NCBI RefSeq assembly: GCF_014196515.1
Contig: NZ_JACIDV010000009.1
Coordinates: forward strand, 1 to 64,000
Reading direction: 5' to 3'
DNA from: Rhizobium skierniewicense
Lineage (GTDB): Bacteria; Pseudomonadota; Alphaproteobacteria; Rhizobiales; Rhizobiaceae
DNA: 64,000 nucleotides
The notes under the pieces were generated by a model that saw only the letters and a list, made by a program, of their open reading frames with translations, had not been told where the DNA came from and did no database searches. Numbering within the stretch: the stretch's first letter is position 1; the number at the start of each line of letters is the position of its first letter. This document shows positions 16,784 to 26,132 of the stretch, piece by piece. Both the position numbers and the translations under genes were made by a program.

Positions 16784-18289
16784 ATGACAATAGCAAAGCA
16801 CACCATTTCGCACCTCTCCTTCATCATGCCCGAGCCGGTCGCGCCGCAGACTTTTACCGATCCGGTGGCGGCTGTGGATGCTCTGACGGCGCTTTACGAG
16901 CGCAACACGAGTTTTCTGATCACGTCCTTTACCGATCTGGCGAAGGGCGCGCCGATCGAGGGTCGTTACCGCGCCTGTTACCCGCAGGTCAGCATAGAGA
17001 CGTCGAGCTTCGGCCATGTCGATTCGCGCCTGTCCTACGGTCACGTCACATCGCCGGGCGTCTATACGACGACGATCACCCGTCCGCAGCTTTTCCGGCA
17101 TTATCTCAAAGAGCAGCTCGGGCTACTCATCAAGAACCACAGCGTTCACGTCACGGTGTCCGAGTCGGCCACGCCCATTCCGCTGCATTTCGCTTTTGGC
17201 GAAGGTGCTTTCGTGGAGGCCTCTGCGGCATCTTCGCTGACCGATGTGCCCTTGCGCGATCTGTTCGACACGCCCGATCTCAACAACACCGATGACCTGA
17301 TTGCCAATGGTGAATATGATCAGGTTCCGGGCGAGCCCGCGCCATTGGCACCGTTCACCGCCCAGCGCATCGATTATTCGCTGGCGCGCCTCAGCCACTA
17401 TACGGCCACCAGCGCAAACCACTTCCAGAACTTCGTGTTGTTCACCAACTATCAGTTCTATATCGATGAATTCGCGGCCTGGGCCCGCAAGCTGATGGCA
17501 GAGGGAGGCGAAGGCTATACGGAGTTCGTCGAGCCGGGCAACATCGTCACCCAGGCCGGTTCCGATCGTCCGATCACCGACATGACGCTTGGCCGCATGC
17601 CGCAGATGCCCGCTTACCACCTGAAGAAAAAAGGCCATGCGGGCATCACACTGGTCAATATCGGCGTCGGCCCGTCCAACGCCAAGACGATTACAGACCA
17701 CATCGCCGTGCTGCGCCCGCATGCCTGGCTGATGGTGGGTCACTGCGCGGGGCTTCGCAACAGCCAGCGGCTGGGCGACTATGTTTTGGCCCACGCCTAT
17801 ATGCGCGAAGACCACGTTCTGGATGACGATCTGCCCGTCTGGGTGCCGATCCCGGCTCTGGCCGAAGTGCAGATGGCGCTGGAAGGTGCGGTTGCGGAAG
17901 TCACCGGCTATGAAGGCTTCGAGCTGAAGCGCATCATGCGCACCGGCACCGTTGCCACCATCGACAACCGCAACTGGGAGCTTCGCGACCAGGCCGGGCC
18001 GGTCAAACGGCTGTCGCAGTCGCGTGCCATCGCGCTTGATATGGAATCGGCGACCATCGCCGCCAACGGTTTCCGTTTCCGCGTGCCTTACGGCACCCTG
18101 CTCTGCGTCTCCGACAAGCCGCTGCATGGCGAATTGAAGCTGCCCGGCATGGCAACCGAGTTTTACAAAACGCAGGTCTCACAGCATTTGCAAATCGGTA
18201 TCCGCGCCGTGCAGAAGCTCGCCGCCATGCAGACCGAGACGTTGCATTCGCGCAAGCTTCGCAGCTTCTACGAAACCGCCTTTCAATAA
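16784..18289 (+). CDS. amn: AMP nucleosidase
   Basis: Cleaves AMP to adenine and ribose-5-phosphate, a purine-balance enzyme of the cytoplasm. The 501-aa length fits the bacterial Amn family (about 480-500 aa): an N-terminal Amn-specific domain (VDALTALYERNTSFL...YPQVSIETSSFGHVDSRLSYGHV), then the C-terminal nucleoside-phosphorylase-like fold with GPSNAKTITDHIAVLRPHAWLMVGHCAGLR and the nucleoside-binding ALDMESATIAANGFRFRVPYGTLLCVSDKP. The first ATG lies just 5 nt after a perfect -10 box. The ATG at 16826 (MPEPVAPQTF) is an alternative start that would keep the whole known domain. Monocistronic. Confidence 0.93.
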   Translation: MTIAKHTISHLSFIMPEPVAPQTFTDPVAAVDALTALYERNTSFLITSFTDLAKGAPIEGRYRACYPQVSIETSSFGHVDSRLSYGHVTSPGVYTTTITRPQLFRHYLKEQLGLLIKNHSVHVTVSESATPIPLHFAFGEGAFVEASAASSLTDVPLRDLFDTPDLNNTDDLIANGEYDQVPGEPAPLAPFTAQRIDYSLARLSHYTATSANHFQNFVLFTNYQFYIDEFAAWARKLMAEGGEGYTEFVEPGNIVTQAGSDRPITDMTLGRMPQMPAYHLKKKGHAGITLVNIGVGPSNAKTITDHIAVLRPHAWLMVGHCAGLRNSQRLGDYVLAHAYMREDHVLDDDLPVWVPIPALAEVQMALEGAVAEVTGYEGFELKRIMRTGTVATIDNRNWELRDQAGPVKRLSQSRAIALDMESATIAANGFRFRVPYGTLLCVSDKPLHGELKLPGMATEFYKTQVSQHLQIGIRAVQKLAAMQTETLHSRKLRSFYETAFQ

Positions 18290-18304
18290 CGGATATCGCT
18301 GGCG

Positions 18305-19249
18305 CTACCGACGTCCCCGGACAAACAGCGCCAGCGCCGTTCCCATGAGCGAAGACAACATCACCATCAGGTGCACATTGACAGCCGCCTGTGCCAGGGA
18401 CGAGAGCGACGTCCGATCTGTGGAAGCTCCGAAACCGAGTGCACCGGCAGTGATGCCTGCCGGGTAAGTCCCAACGCCACCCGGCGCATGGATGGGCAGA
18501 ACGGAGGAGAGCTCGCCGCCCAGCGCACCGCCAAAACCTGCAGCCAAGTCCAGTTTTCCCATGAGCGTCAAAACCCATGCCAGAACCGCAATCTTAACGA
18601 ACCAGTTGATGATGGTTGCACCCCACGCCCGGGCAAAAGCACGACCATCGGCAGGCAAGCCCGCCTCCATCTCCTGAATGATGCCTTTTGCCTTTTTCGG
18701 CGCAAGGTGGTGCGCATATCGAAAAAACCGCTGTCTGATGGAAAAAGCGATGACGGGGAGAGCCAGAAAGACGATCCACAGAAGCCAGACCGCCAGCGAG
18801 CCTCTCTCCAGCGCAAGTCCAACCCCTGCCGCTGCCATGAGCGCGTGCAGATCAAAAAACCGCATGATCAGAAGGGCAGATGTTCCACGCGCCAGCCGGA
18901 CATCAAATTCCTGCCGCATCAACAAGGGGAAACTGGTCTCGCCGGACCGGAATGGCAGCATGATGTTGAGAAGATTATGGATCTGGACCACGCGAAACAG
19001 GCGCGCGAACTGGCCTTGCGTTTCACCAGGGAAATAATCGTAGATGCGCCAGGTCCGCAGAACGTAGGTGGACAGAAGAAGTGCAAGGGCGATCCCGATG
19101 ACCCATAGCCCCGCTTCCTGCCACAGCGCAAAAATCGTCCCCCACCCCCACATCCAGCTGATGAAGGCTGCGTAGGCGGCAACCACCAAAGCCGTGACGA
19201 TGGTCATAGAGTGCCGTGCAAACCGGGCGGGCTTCAATTCAATTTCCAA
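18305..19249 (-). CDS. UPF0104 / LPG-synthase-TM-like integral membrane protein
   Basis: About 8 transmembrane segments fill this 314-aa protein. The family pattern includes RIYDYFPGE, LNIMLPFRSGETSFPLLMRQEF (RxGE motif) and VLPIHAPGGVGTYPAGI (a G-rich helix loop). The family covers lysyl-phosphatidylglycerol synthase membrane domains and putative lipid-linked sugar flippases. There is no synthase domain, so a flippase-like role is more likely. It is divergent from a GT2-GT39 pair that builds and uses lipid-linked sugars. The TTG at 19249 directly follows an in-frame stop. The ATG at 19207 is the other plausible start, but lacks a ribosome site. Confidence 0.75.
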   Translation of the reverse strand: MEIELKPARFARHSMTIVTALVVAAYAAFISWMWGWGTIFALWQEAGLWVIGIALALLLSTYVLRTWRIYDYFPGETQGQFARLFRVVQIHNLLNIMLPFRSGETSFPLLMRQEFDVRLARGTSALLIMRFFDLHALMAAAGVGLALERGSLAVWLLWIVFLALPVIAFSIRQRFFRYAHHLAPKKAKGIIQEMEAGLPADGRAFARAWGATIINWFVKIAVLAWVLTLMGKLDLAAGFGGALGGELSSVLPIHAPGGVGTYPAGITAGALGFGASTDRTSLSSLAQAAVNVHLMVMLSSLMGTALALFVRGRR

Positions 19250-19403
19250 TCACATTCCATTGCGGCATCGTGCGCACTATTCTCTCCACTGGCGCTTGCA
19301 GACAAGGGCTTCCTTGAAAGTTTGTGGTCTTTGTTGAAAAGGCCGCGAAACGTCGTTAGAGAAAGCACATATTCCAGATCACGACACAGACGGAACCGTT
19401 ACC

Positions 19404-20408
19404 GTGCAAACACCTGCCGCCATTATCACAGACGTTCCCGCGGCAGATGCACTGGAGCTTTCGCTGGTCGTGCCGATCTTCAACGAGCAGGAAAGCGTCA
19501 GACCTCTGATCGAACGGATCATCGAGGCAATGGCGGGCTATGCGCTGCCGTGGGAACTCATTCTGGTGGACGATGGCAGTACCGATGCGACGATTGCAAA
19601 TGCACGGGAATTTGTCGAACGGCGCGGCCTCAACCTCAAGATCGTCGCTCTGCAACGCAATTTCGGCCAGACGGCGGCCATGCAGGCCGGTATCGATACG
19701 GCGCGCGGTCGTTTGATCGCCACGCTCGATGGCGATCTCCAAAACGATCCCAAGGACATCCCCATGCTGGTCGCAGAGCTGGAACGGCGGGAACTCGACC
19801 TTCTCGTCGGCTGGCGTCAAAACCGTCAGGATGGATTGGTCCTGCGCAAGATCCCCTCCTGGATCGCCAATCGCCTGATCGGCAAGATCACCGGCGTGCG
19901 CCTGCATGACTATGGTTGCAGCCTTAAGATCTACCGTTCGTCCATCATCAAGCAGGTCAAGCTGATGGGTGAAATGCACCGTTTCATTCCGGCATGGGTG
20001 GCAGGCGTCGTGCCTAGCACCCGTATCGGCGAAATGCCTGTCACCCATCATGCACGGCAATTCGGTTCGTCCAAATACGGCATTTCCCGCACATTCCGGG
20101 TTATCCTCGACCTGCTCTCGGTGATGTTCTTCATGCGCTACAAGGCGCGACCGGGCCATTTCTTCGGTTCGCTGGGCCTGGGCCTTGGCGCAATGGCCGG
20201 TGTGATCATGACCTATCTCTTCGTCGACAAGTTCATTCTCGGCAACGATATCGGCACGCGGCCGATGCTGATGGTCGGGGTCGTGCTGTTGTTATCTTCC
20301 GTTCAGTTGATCACCACCGGCATCCTGGCCGAAATGATCGCACGACTGTATTACCGGGACGATCTGACGCCGAACTACATCGTTGGTAAGGTCTATCAGG
20401 CGGAGTGA
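19404..20408 (+). CDS. Polyprenyl-phosphate glycosyltransferase (GT2; ArnC/RgtE/DPM-like)
   Basis: 334-aa membrane glycosyltransferase that transfers a sugar from a nucleotide donor to a polyprenyl phosphate. The GT2 core begins LSLVVPIFNEQESV, with ILVDDGSTD and the donor-metal motif TLDGDLQNDP. The acceptor-side region contains RLHDYGCSLKIYR. Two C-terminal transmembrane helices are visible (about 252-275 and 285-310). This is the layout of ArnC and of RgtE, the dodecaprenyl-phosphate galacturonate synthase of rhizobia. The GTG start has CGGA upstream. The next gene (GT39) begins 6 nt after its stop, a translationally coupled pair. Confidence 0.85.
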   Translation: MQTPAAIITDVPAADALELSLVVPIFNEQESVRPLIERIIEAMAGYALPWELILVDDGSTDATIANAREFVERRGLNLKIVALQRNFGQTAAMQAGIDTARGRLIATLDGDLQNDPKDIPMLVAELERRELDLLVGWRQNRQDGLVLRKIPSWIANRLIGKITGVRLHDYGCSLKIYRSSIIKQVKLMGEMHRFIPAWVAGVVPSTRIGEMPVTHHARQFGSSKYGISRTFRVILDLLSVMFFMRYKARPGHFFGSLGLGLGAMAGVIMTYLFVDKFILGNDIGTRPMLMVGVVLLLSSVQLITTGILAEMIARLYYRDDLTPNYIVGKVYQAE

Positions 20409-20414
20409 TCTCAG

Positions 20415-21911
20415 ATGCGCAAGTCTCTATCGCGCAATCCCGATCTGATTTTATTCTGGATCGGTGGCTATTTTCTGCTTGCCATCATTGTGCGCATCAT
20501 CCGTTCGCCGGCATTGGAAATAGACGAGACACAGGCGGCTCTGACGCAGTTTCTGCTTTGGGGATATGGATCGCAGCCCCCGCTCTATCATTGGCTTCAA
20601 TATGGTCTGTCTGAGCTGTTCGGTATGTCGATCGCGACCCTGAGCCTTTTGAAAAACGCAACTCTGTTTTTCTCCTGCCTGTTCTTCTGGCTGACGGCGC
20701 GGCTTCTGACACAAGATCGCGCGCTGTCTGGCCTTGCAACCCTTGGCATGCTGACACTGCCGCCGATCTTCCTCATGTCTCAGCGCGACCTGTCCCACAC
20801 GGTGATGGCGCTTTTAATCGTGTGCCTTTTTCTCTACGCATTTTTCTCGACGCTGAAACGGCCAAGTTTGGCGGGTTATCTTCTGGCGGGTGCGGCCGTT
20901 GGCCTTGGTGCTCTGTCAAAATACAATTTCATCCTCGTTCCGCTTGCCGCTGCGCTGGCGCTGATACCGGAAAAAGATTTGCGTGTCCGCTTGATGGACT
21001 GGCGCATGGGACTCGCGGTCATTCTATCGATCCTCATCGTCCTTCCGCATGCCATATGGATGCTGCACAATCCCGACCTCGTCACCGGCCAAACCATGGG
21101 CGAAATGACGGAAGGGCGCGAGCACATCTCCTTTCATGGCTTTGATGGCGCACTGAGTTTGGTGCTGGCAGCATTAAAAGGTGCGGCGCTGACGGTCGCC
21201 ATTTTTGCCCTCCTTTTTTACAGAGACATCAAGCGCATTGCCTCGGCAAGCGATCAGTGGACACGCATCATAGGACGCATGCTGCTGATCGTGTTCTTCC
21301 TGTTGCTGGTCATCATCTTTGTGCTCGGCGCCACAAATATCCGGCAGAAATGGCTCATCGTCTATCTCGTCCTGCTGCCGCTTTATCTCAGCCTGAAAAT
21401 ACGCGCCGCGGGCGTTGACGCCAAACCGAAACTGCCAGCCATGCTGACCGTAGCGAGCGTTTTGACGATCGGTGTTCTGCTGATTTTGCTCACACGCGGA
21501 CTTGTGGCCCCCTATTTCGGGCGCTACTCGATTGTTCACATTCCCTATGACACCTTTGCCAAAGCGGTGATGCGTGATGGCTTCGCGCAGCCACGCTATG
21601 TGATTGCACCCAACGTTATGGTCGGCGGCAATCTCAGGATTCAGTTTCCCAACGCAACCATCCTGACAGGTGATCCGGCAATTGAAAGAGCACCACAGAG
21701 CTGGCCACAGGGAGCGACCGTCCTGCTTGCTGGAACGACCGATGACGGCAAGCTGCCGGATAATCCCGCCGCTGCCCTCGATGCTCTCGCCGCACGCGCA
21801 TCGCTGCCGGCTCCGACCGATATCAGGGATGTCAGCGCCGCCTATCCCGGCGGCGGCGAAATGAAGAAACATGCATTCTATTACGCCTGGTCGGTCATCG
21901 GTCGGAACTGA
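20415..21911 (+). CDS. ArnT/PMT-like membrane glycosyltransferase (GT39/GT83)
   Basis: 498-aa polytopic GT-C enzyme that moves a sugar from polyprenyl phosphate to a lipid or glycan on the periplasmic face. The first periplasmic loop has the catalytic acid-bearing segment LEIDETQAALTQFLLWGYGSQPPLYHW. About 10-12 hydrophobic segments follow, then a C-terminal soluble domain (from about residue 375). A second motif, LSKYNFILVP, is typical. Rhizobial relatives include the RgtA-D galacturonosyltransferases acting on lipopolysaccharide, but the sugar and acceptor here are not readable. ATG at 20415 has GGAG upstream. It is the second gene of the GT2-GT39 unit. Confidence 0.85.
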   Translation: MRKSLSRNPDLILFWIGGYFLLAIIVRIIRSPALEIDETQAALTQFLLWGYGSQPPLYHWLQYGLSELFGMSIATLSLLKNATLFFSCLFFWLTARLLTQDRALSGLATLGMLTLPPIFLMSQRDLSHTVMALLIVCLFLYAFFSTLKRPSLAGYLLAGAAVGLGALSKYNFILVPLAAALALIPEKDLRVRLMDWRMGLAVILSILIVLPHAIWMLHNPDLVTGQTMGEMTEGREHISFHGFDGALSLVLAALKGAALTVAIFALLFYRDIKRIASASDQWTRIIGRMLLIVFFLLLVIIFVLGATNIRQKWLIVYLVLLPLYLSLKIRAAGVDAKPKLPAMLTVASVLTIGVLLILLTRGLVAPYFGRYSIVHIPYDTFAKAVMRDGFAQPRYVIAPNVMVGGNLRIQFPNATILTGDPAIERAPQSWPQGATVLLAGTTDDGKLPDNPAAALDALAARASLPAPTDIRDVSAAYPGGGEMKKHAFYYAWSVIGRN

Positions 21912-22021
21912 CCTCAGTTACGAAGATTGTGGACATGGTGACGGCAGTTTCGGCACAACCTGCGTGAACTGCCCTGCCTCCTCTTTGGACGGCACCTGGC
22001 GCTCATGTCCTATGACGGTTT

Positions 22022-23392
22022 TCATATCCTCGCGGTATGCGCCAGATGGTCCAGTCCCTTGCGCACGATCTCGATGATCTGATCGATTTCGGAGCGGCTG
22101 ATGGTGAAGGCTGGCGACGCCAGCATCCGGTCACCGGTGGCGCGCATGACCAGCCCGTTTTCGAGGCAATGATTGCGCACCAGCGTGCCGACATCATCCG
22201 GTTTGTCGAAACGCTTGCGCGTTGCTTTGTCGGCGGTCAGTTGCAGTCCGCCGATCAGGCCGACATTGACCGCCTCGCCCACCGTTTCGTGGTCGAGCAG
22301 ACTTTGCCAGCCCTGTTGGAAATAGGGACCGATATCGTCGCGGACGCGCTCCACCAGTCCCTCGTCTTCAATGATGCGCAGGTTTTCCAGCGCAGCTGCC
22401 GCACAGACCGGGTGACCGGAATAGGTGAAACCGTGGTTGAAATCACCCACCTTGGTCAACATCACCTCGGCCACGCGGTCGGACACCAGCACGCCACCGA
22501 TCGGCAGATAACCGGATGACAACCCCTTCGCGACGGGCGCCAGATCCGGCTCGTAGCCGAAATGCTGATAGCCGAACCACGACCCCAGCCGTCCGAAGCC
22601 GCAGATCACCTCGTCCGACACCAATAGAATATTGCGCGCCTTGCAGATGCGGGCGATCTCCGGCCAATAGGTCTCCGGCGGGACGATGACACCGCCTGCG
22701 CCCTGAATGGGTTCGGCCACGAAGGCGGCTACGTTGTCTTCGCCCAGTTCATCTATTTTCGCGTCCAGTTCGCGCGCAACCTTAAGGCCGAATTCGGCAG
22801 GCGTCAGATCGCCGCCCTCGACATACCAATAGGGCTGACCGATATGCGAGACGCCATCGATCGGCAGGTTGCCCTGCTCATGCATCCAGGTCATGCCGCC
22901 CAACGACGCGCCCGCGACGGTAGAACCGTGGTAACCGTTGCGCCGCGCAATGACATGGGTTTTGGTCGGATAACCCAGTGCCTTCCAATAGACCCGCGCC
23001 ATTCGAAACCACGTGTCGGTCGCTTCGGAGCCGGAATTCGTAAAGAAAACATGGTTCATATTCGGCCCGGCATGGGACACGATCTTCTGCGCCAGAAGCG
23101 TGGCCGGTGGTGTCGTGGTGCCGAAGAAGGCGTTGTAATAGGGCAGTTCGTTCATCTGCCGGGAGACAGCATCGGTCATTTCGCGCCTGCCATACCCGAT
23201 ATTGACGCACCATAGACCGGCAAAGGCATCGAGATATTTCTTGCCGGTGCTGTCATAGATGAACACGCCCTCGGCACGCTCTATAATGCGTGTGCCCGTG
23301 GCGTTCAGTTTACCCATATCGGAAAAGGGATGGAGGTGGTGGGCGGCGTCTATGGCGGCGAGGTTCGATATCTTCAAGGGGTTATCGTTCAT
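22022..23392 (-). CDS. Class III PLP-dependent aminotransferase (omega-amino acid:pyruvate type)
   Basis: 456-aa aminotransferase of the ornithine/omega-amino acid group. The signatures are FFTNSGSEATDTWFRMARVYW, RRNGYHGSTVAGASLGG, AFVAEPIQGAGGVIVPPETYWP and LLVSDEVICGFGRLGSWFG, then KGLSSGYLPIGGV containing the PLP lysine. Family members move the amine of beta-alanine, putrescine or GABA to pyruvate. The substrate cannot be fixed from sequence. I use the ATG at 23392 (MNDNPLK), which has GGAG upstream, rather than a GTG 12 nt earlier. It is convergent with the GT39 gene. Confidence 0.88.
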   Translation of the reverse strand: MNDNPLKISNLAAIDAAHHLHPFSDMGKLNATGTRIIERAEGVFIYDSTGKKYLDAFAGLWCVNIGYGRREMTDAVSRQMNELPYYNAFFGTTTPPATLLAQKIVSHAGPNMNHVFFTNSGSEATDTWFRMARVYWKALGYPTKTHVIARRNGYHGSTVAGASLGGMTWMHEQGNLPIDGVSHIGQPYWYVEGGDLTPAEFGLKVARELDAKIDELGEDNVAAFVAEPIQGAGGVIVPPETYWPEIARICKARNILLVSDEVICGFGRLGSWFGYQHFGYEPDLAPVAKGLSSGYLPIGGVLVSDRVAEVMLTKVGDFNHGFTYSGHPVCAAAALENLRIIEDEGLVERVRDDIGPYFQQGWQSLLDHETVGEAVNVGLIGGLQLTADKATRKRFDKPDDVGTLVRNHCLENGLVMRATGDRMLASPAFTISRSEIDQIIEIVRKGLDHLAHTARI

Positions 23393-23496
23393 CGCGGCAT
23401 GCACTCCATTGACGTCATGGAAACAGAATGGCCGGGGCGGCAGCGTTTTGCAAGGCCACGATCACGTCTTGCAAAACGGGCCCTGGAGCAATGATA

Positions 23497-24408
23497 TCAG
23501 GTGCTTGCAAAATCCTTCGCAACAATAACCTTCAATTCGCCCGCATGGATTTTCAGCCGCACATCTTTTTCCATCGACAGCAACTCCCCATCCATAACGC
23601 ACCGCACGTTCTTGTGGCGTTTGGGGAAATGCAGTTCCGCTTCGGTTACCGCCATAGCCGTGACAGCCGCGTTTTCCTTCAGCTTGCCACGCATGATATC
23701 GAAAGCGAGCCGCGTGACGCCGGACGGGGTCAAGGCGTCTGCAATGTAAAGGCCAAGCTTTCCCTGGGTGATATCGTCCGCGACCAGCAACGGGCTCTGC
23801 CCGAACTCGTTGTTGGATGCGGAGATGGCACAGGCGCGGCGATGCTGCGTCACGCCCGCCACGGTAAACTCCATGTCGAATTTCGGCGGATTGAGGACGA
23901 CACCGATCGCGGCGCGAATATTGGCGAGGATTTTGCCCAGTCTTGACGCATATTCCATCTTGTCGCGGACACGCACCATGCGTGCATGCAGACCGGCGGA
24001 GAACTGGTGGACGAAGGGGCGGCCATTGGCACTGGCAATATCGACATTATGGACATGGCCCTCAGCCAATGTGTCCACCGCCTGCCAGATGTCGAGCGGC
24101 AGCTTCAACGAGCGGGCAAACAGGTTCATGGTGCCGGCAGGGACGACACCCAACGCGATGCCGTGTTTCCAGGCGATACCGGCGGCGGCAGAAATCGTTC
24201 CATCGCCACCGCCTGCAATCAGCCCGTCGAGGCCCTTGTCATCGGCGGTGCGTTCCATTTCGGAGACGATATCCTTGCCGGAAACGAGGCGGCATTCGAT
24301 ATCGTGGCCAGCATCGTTGAAAACCTTTTGCGCATGCGCGCAGTAGGCGTCCATATCGGTGGTCTTGAAGGTGCCGCCGTCACGGTTGAAAATCGCCACC
24401 AGTCTCAT
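23497..24408 (-). CDS. Diacylglycerol kinase-family lipid kinase
   Basis: 303-aa protein with the DAGK catalytic fold. The phosphate-binding motif is IAGGGDGTISAAAG (GGGDGT, about residues 64-72). N-terminal VAIFNRDGGTFK and the segment ALGVVPAGTMNLFARSL (PxGTxNxFA) are diagnostic of DgkB/YegS-type kinases. These phosphorylate diacylglycerol, sphingoid bases or phosphatidylglycerol. No membrane segment is present, so it acts at the cytoplasmic face. ATG at 24408. It lies 104 nt upstream of the aminotransferase on the same strand, perhaps transcribed together. Confidence 0.85.
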   Translation of the reverse strand: MRLVAIFNRDGGTFKTTDMDAYCAHAQKVFNDAGHDIECRLVSGKDIVSEMERTADDKGLDGLIAGGGDGTISAAAGIAWKHGIALGVVPAGTMNLFARSLKLPLDIWQAVDTLAEGHVHNVDIASANGRPFVHQFSAGLHARMVRVRDKMEYASRLGKILANIRAAIGVVLNPPKFDMEFTVAGVTQHRRACAISASNNEFGQSPLLVADDITQGKLGLYIADALTPSGVTRLAFDIMRGKLKENAAVTAMAVTEAELHFPKRHKNVRCVMDGELLSMEKDVRLKIHAGELKVIVAKDFAST

Positions 24409-24582
24409 ATGCTTACCCAGCCCCCGTTACGCTCAAGCGCGCGACCTAAATGGTATAGCGCGGGTTCCGTTCCGTACACCTCTGCGTGAGAGGTAAATTT
24501 TACCGAATCAGAGGCTACCGCAACGCACAACTTCATGTTACGAATGAGATAAGGTCATTTTGGTGACCATATACCTCCAGTC

Positions 24583-24619
24583 AGGGCAAGACCGAGACCT
24601 CGGTTTTGCCCTTTTTTTC
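24583..24619 (+). terminator. Strong intrinsic terminator or attenuator just before the MFS gene
   Basis: AGGGCAAGACCGAG and CTCGGTTTTGCCCT form a stem of about 14 bp with a 2-4 nt loop, followed by seven T (24612-24618). It ends 23 nt before the ATG of the MFS gene, on the same strand, with no gene upstream on that strand. It is either a transcription attenuator of the transporter or the end of a small RNA. Confidence 0.8.
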
Positions 24620-24641
24620 TTCGTTCCCATCGCAGAAATCC

Positions 24642-25892
24642 ATGACCCATATTTCCCCGACTAAAGACCGCTCCGTAGCGGATGGGCAAGCTGTCGAACC
24701 ATTGCCCGCAGCAGCCCTCACTCCCTTTTCCATCGCCCTTATCGAACTGGCGCTTGCCGCCGGAGGCTTCGGCATCGGTACGGGCGAATTCGCCATTATG
24801 GGCCTTTTGCCCGATGTCGCGACAAGTTACGGCGTCTCTGTTCCCCAGGCCGGCTACGTCATTGCCGCCTACGCGCTCGGTGTCGTCATCGGCGCACCCA
24901 TCATCGCGGTGCTGGCGGCGCGGATGACACGGCGTGTGCTTCTGCTGGCCTTGATGAGCGTTTTTGCGGCGGGCAATATCTTGAGCGCCATCGCGCCCGA
25001 TTTCGCAACCTTCACGGCGCTGCGGTTCATCACCGGCCTGCCCCATGGTGCCTATTTCGGCGTGGCTGCGCTGGTGGCCGCCTCCATGGCGCCCATCCAC
25101 AAACGTGCCCGCGCCGTGGGTCGTGTCATGCTGGGGCTGACTATTGCCACGCTGCTCGGCACCCCGCTCGCTACCTTTTTTGGACAGATGTTTTCCTGGC
25201 ACGCCGCATTCCTGATGGTGGGCGGCATCGCGCTTTTGACTGTTGCGTTGCTGTGGCTCTTCCAGCCACGCGACAAGGTACAGGAAGGTGCCAGCATCTG
25301 GCGCGAGCTTGGTGCCTTCAGGCGTGGTCAGGTGTGGTTGTCGCTCGCTGTGGCTTCGGTCGGGTTCGGCGGCATGTTCGCGGTCTTCAGCTACATCGCC
25401 AAGACGACCACCGATGTCGCCATGATGCCAGCCGCTACCGTTCCGATGGTTCTGGCGCTCTTCGGCATCGGCATGAATGTCGGTAATGTCGTTGGTTCGC
25501 GCATGGCTGATATCTCGCTGAACGGCACGATCGGCGGCATGCTCGCGGTCAATGTGGTGCTGATGGCGTTGTTCGGATTGACCGCTGACAACCCTTACAT
25601 GCTGTGCCTTTGCGTCTTCCTCATCGGCTGCGGCTTTGCCGCCTGCCCGGCGGTGCAAACCCGCCTCATGGATGTGGCGGCCGACGCGCAGACGCTGGCT
25701 GCCGCCTCCAACCATTCCGCCTTCAACATCGCCAACGCGCTTGGTGCCTGGCTTGGCGGCCTCGTCATTGCCATGGGCTATGGCTATGCATCGACAGGAT
25801 ATATCGGCGCGATCCTCTCGCTCGCAGGCCTCATCGTATTCGGCTTTGCCGTGGCGCTGGAGCGACGCGAGAAAGCCAACCTAACGGCTTGA
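24642..25892 (+). CDS. MFS transporter, DHA1 family (AraJ/YdhP-like exporter)
   Basis: 416-aa 12-helix major facilitator. TM1 contains GGFGIGTGEFAIMGLLPDVA, characteristic of the AraJ/NepI/YdhP group. Loop 2-3 (RMTRRVLLLALM) has the MFS basic signature, TM5 has LGLTIATLLGTPLATFFG, and TM11 the small-residue-rich ANALGAWLGGLVIAMG. It probably exports a sugar, purine or drug-like compound by proton antiport. I prefer the ATG at 24642 (MTHISPTK) because the frame upstream runs through the terminator hairpin. The hairpin immediately before suggests attenuation control. Followed by 290 nt without a gene. Confidence 0.85.
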   Translation: MTHISPTKDRSVADGQAVEPLPAAALTPFSIALIELALAAGGFGIGTGEFAIMGLLPDVATSYGVSVPQAGYVIAAYALGVVIGAPIIAVLAARMTRRVLLLALMSVFAAGNILSAIAPDFATFTALRFITGLPHGAYFGVAALVAASMAPIHKRARAVGRVMLGLTIATLLGTPLATFFGQMFSWHAAFLMVGGIALLTVALLWLFQPRDKVQEGASIWRELGAFRRGQVWLSLAVASVGFGGMFAVFSYIAKTTTDVAMMPAATVPMVLALFGIGMNVGNVVGSRMADISLNGTIGGMLAVNVVLMALFGLTADNPYMLCLCVFLIGCGFAACPAVQTRLMDVAADAQTLAAASNHSAFNIANALGAWLGGLVIAMGYGYASTGYIGAILSLAGLIVFGFAVALERREKANLTA

Positions 25893-26132
25893 TTTCAGAG
25901 TGCTTTAGACGACCCTAAAGCGCCTGGACGCACGCAGCAGTCGACCTTGCCAAAATTTCATAATCGCCCCGCTTGACTTGGCCTTTTTTCGGGCGCAACA
26001 GATATCTCATGCGCAGATTGAAGCATTGATCTGGCGCAGATATCCACGGAGCATCATTAGATGTCTAGCGACAGTCGTAGTCGATTGCCTTTGCCGAAAA
26101 CGGCGAAACGCGCGCTGATCTGACACCTGTCG

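Noticed and set aside
24555-25715. Minus-strand frame of 386 codons antisense to the MFS gene
   Set aside because: It is rich in Arg, Gly, His and Glu as expected of an antisense frame and overlaps the terminator hairpin. The plus strand is a full 12-helix transporter.
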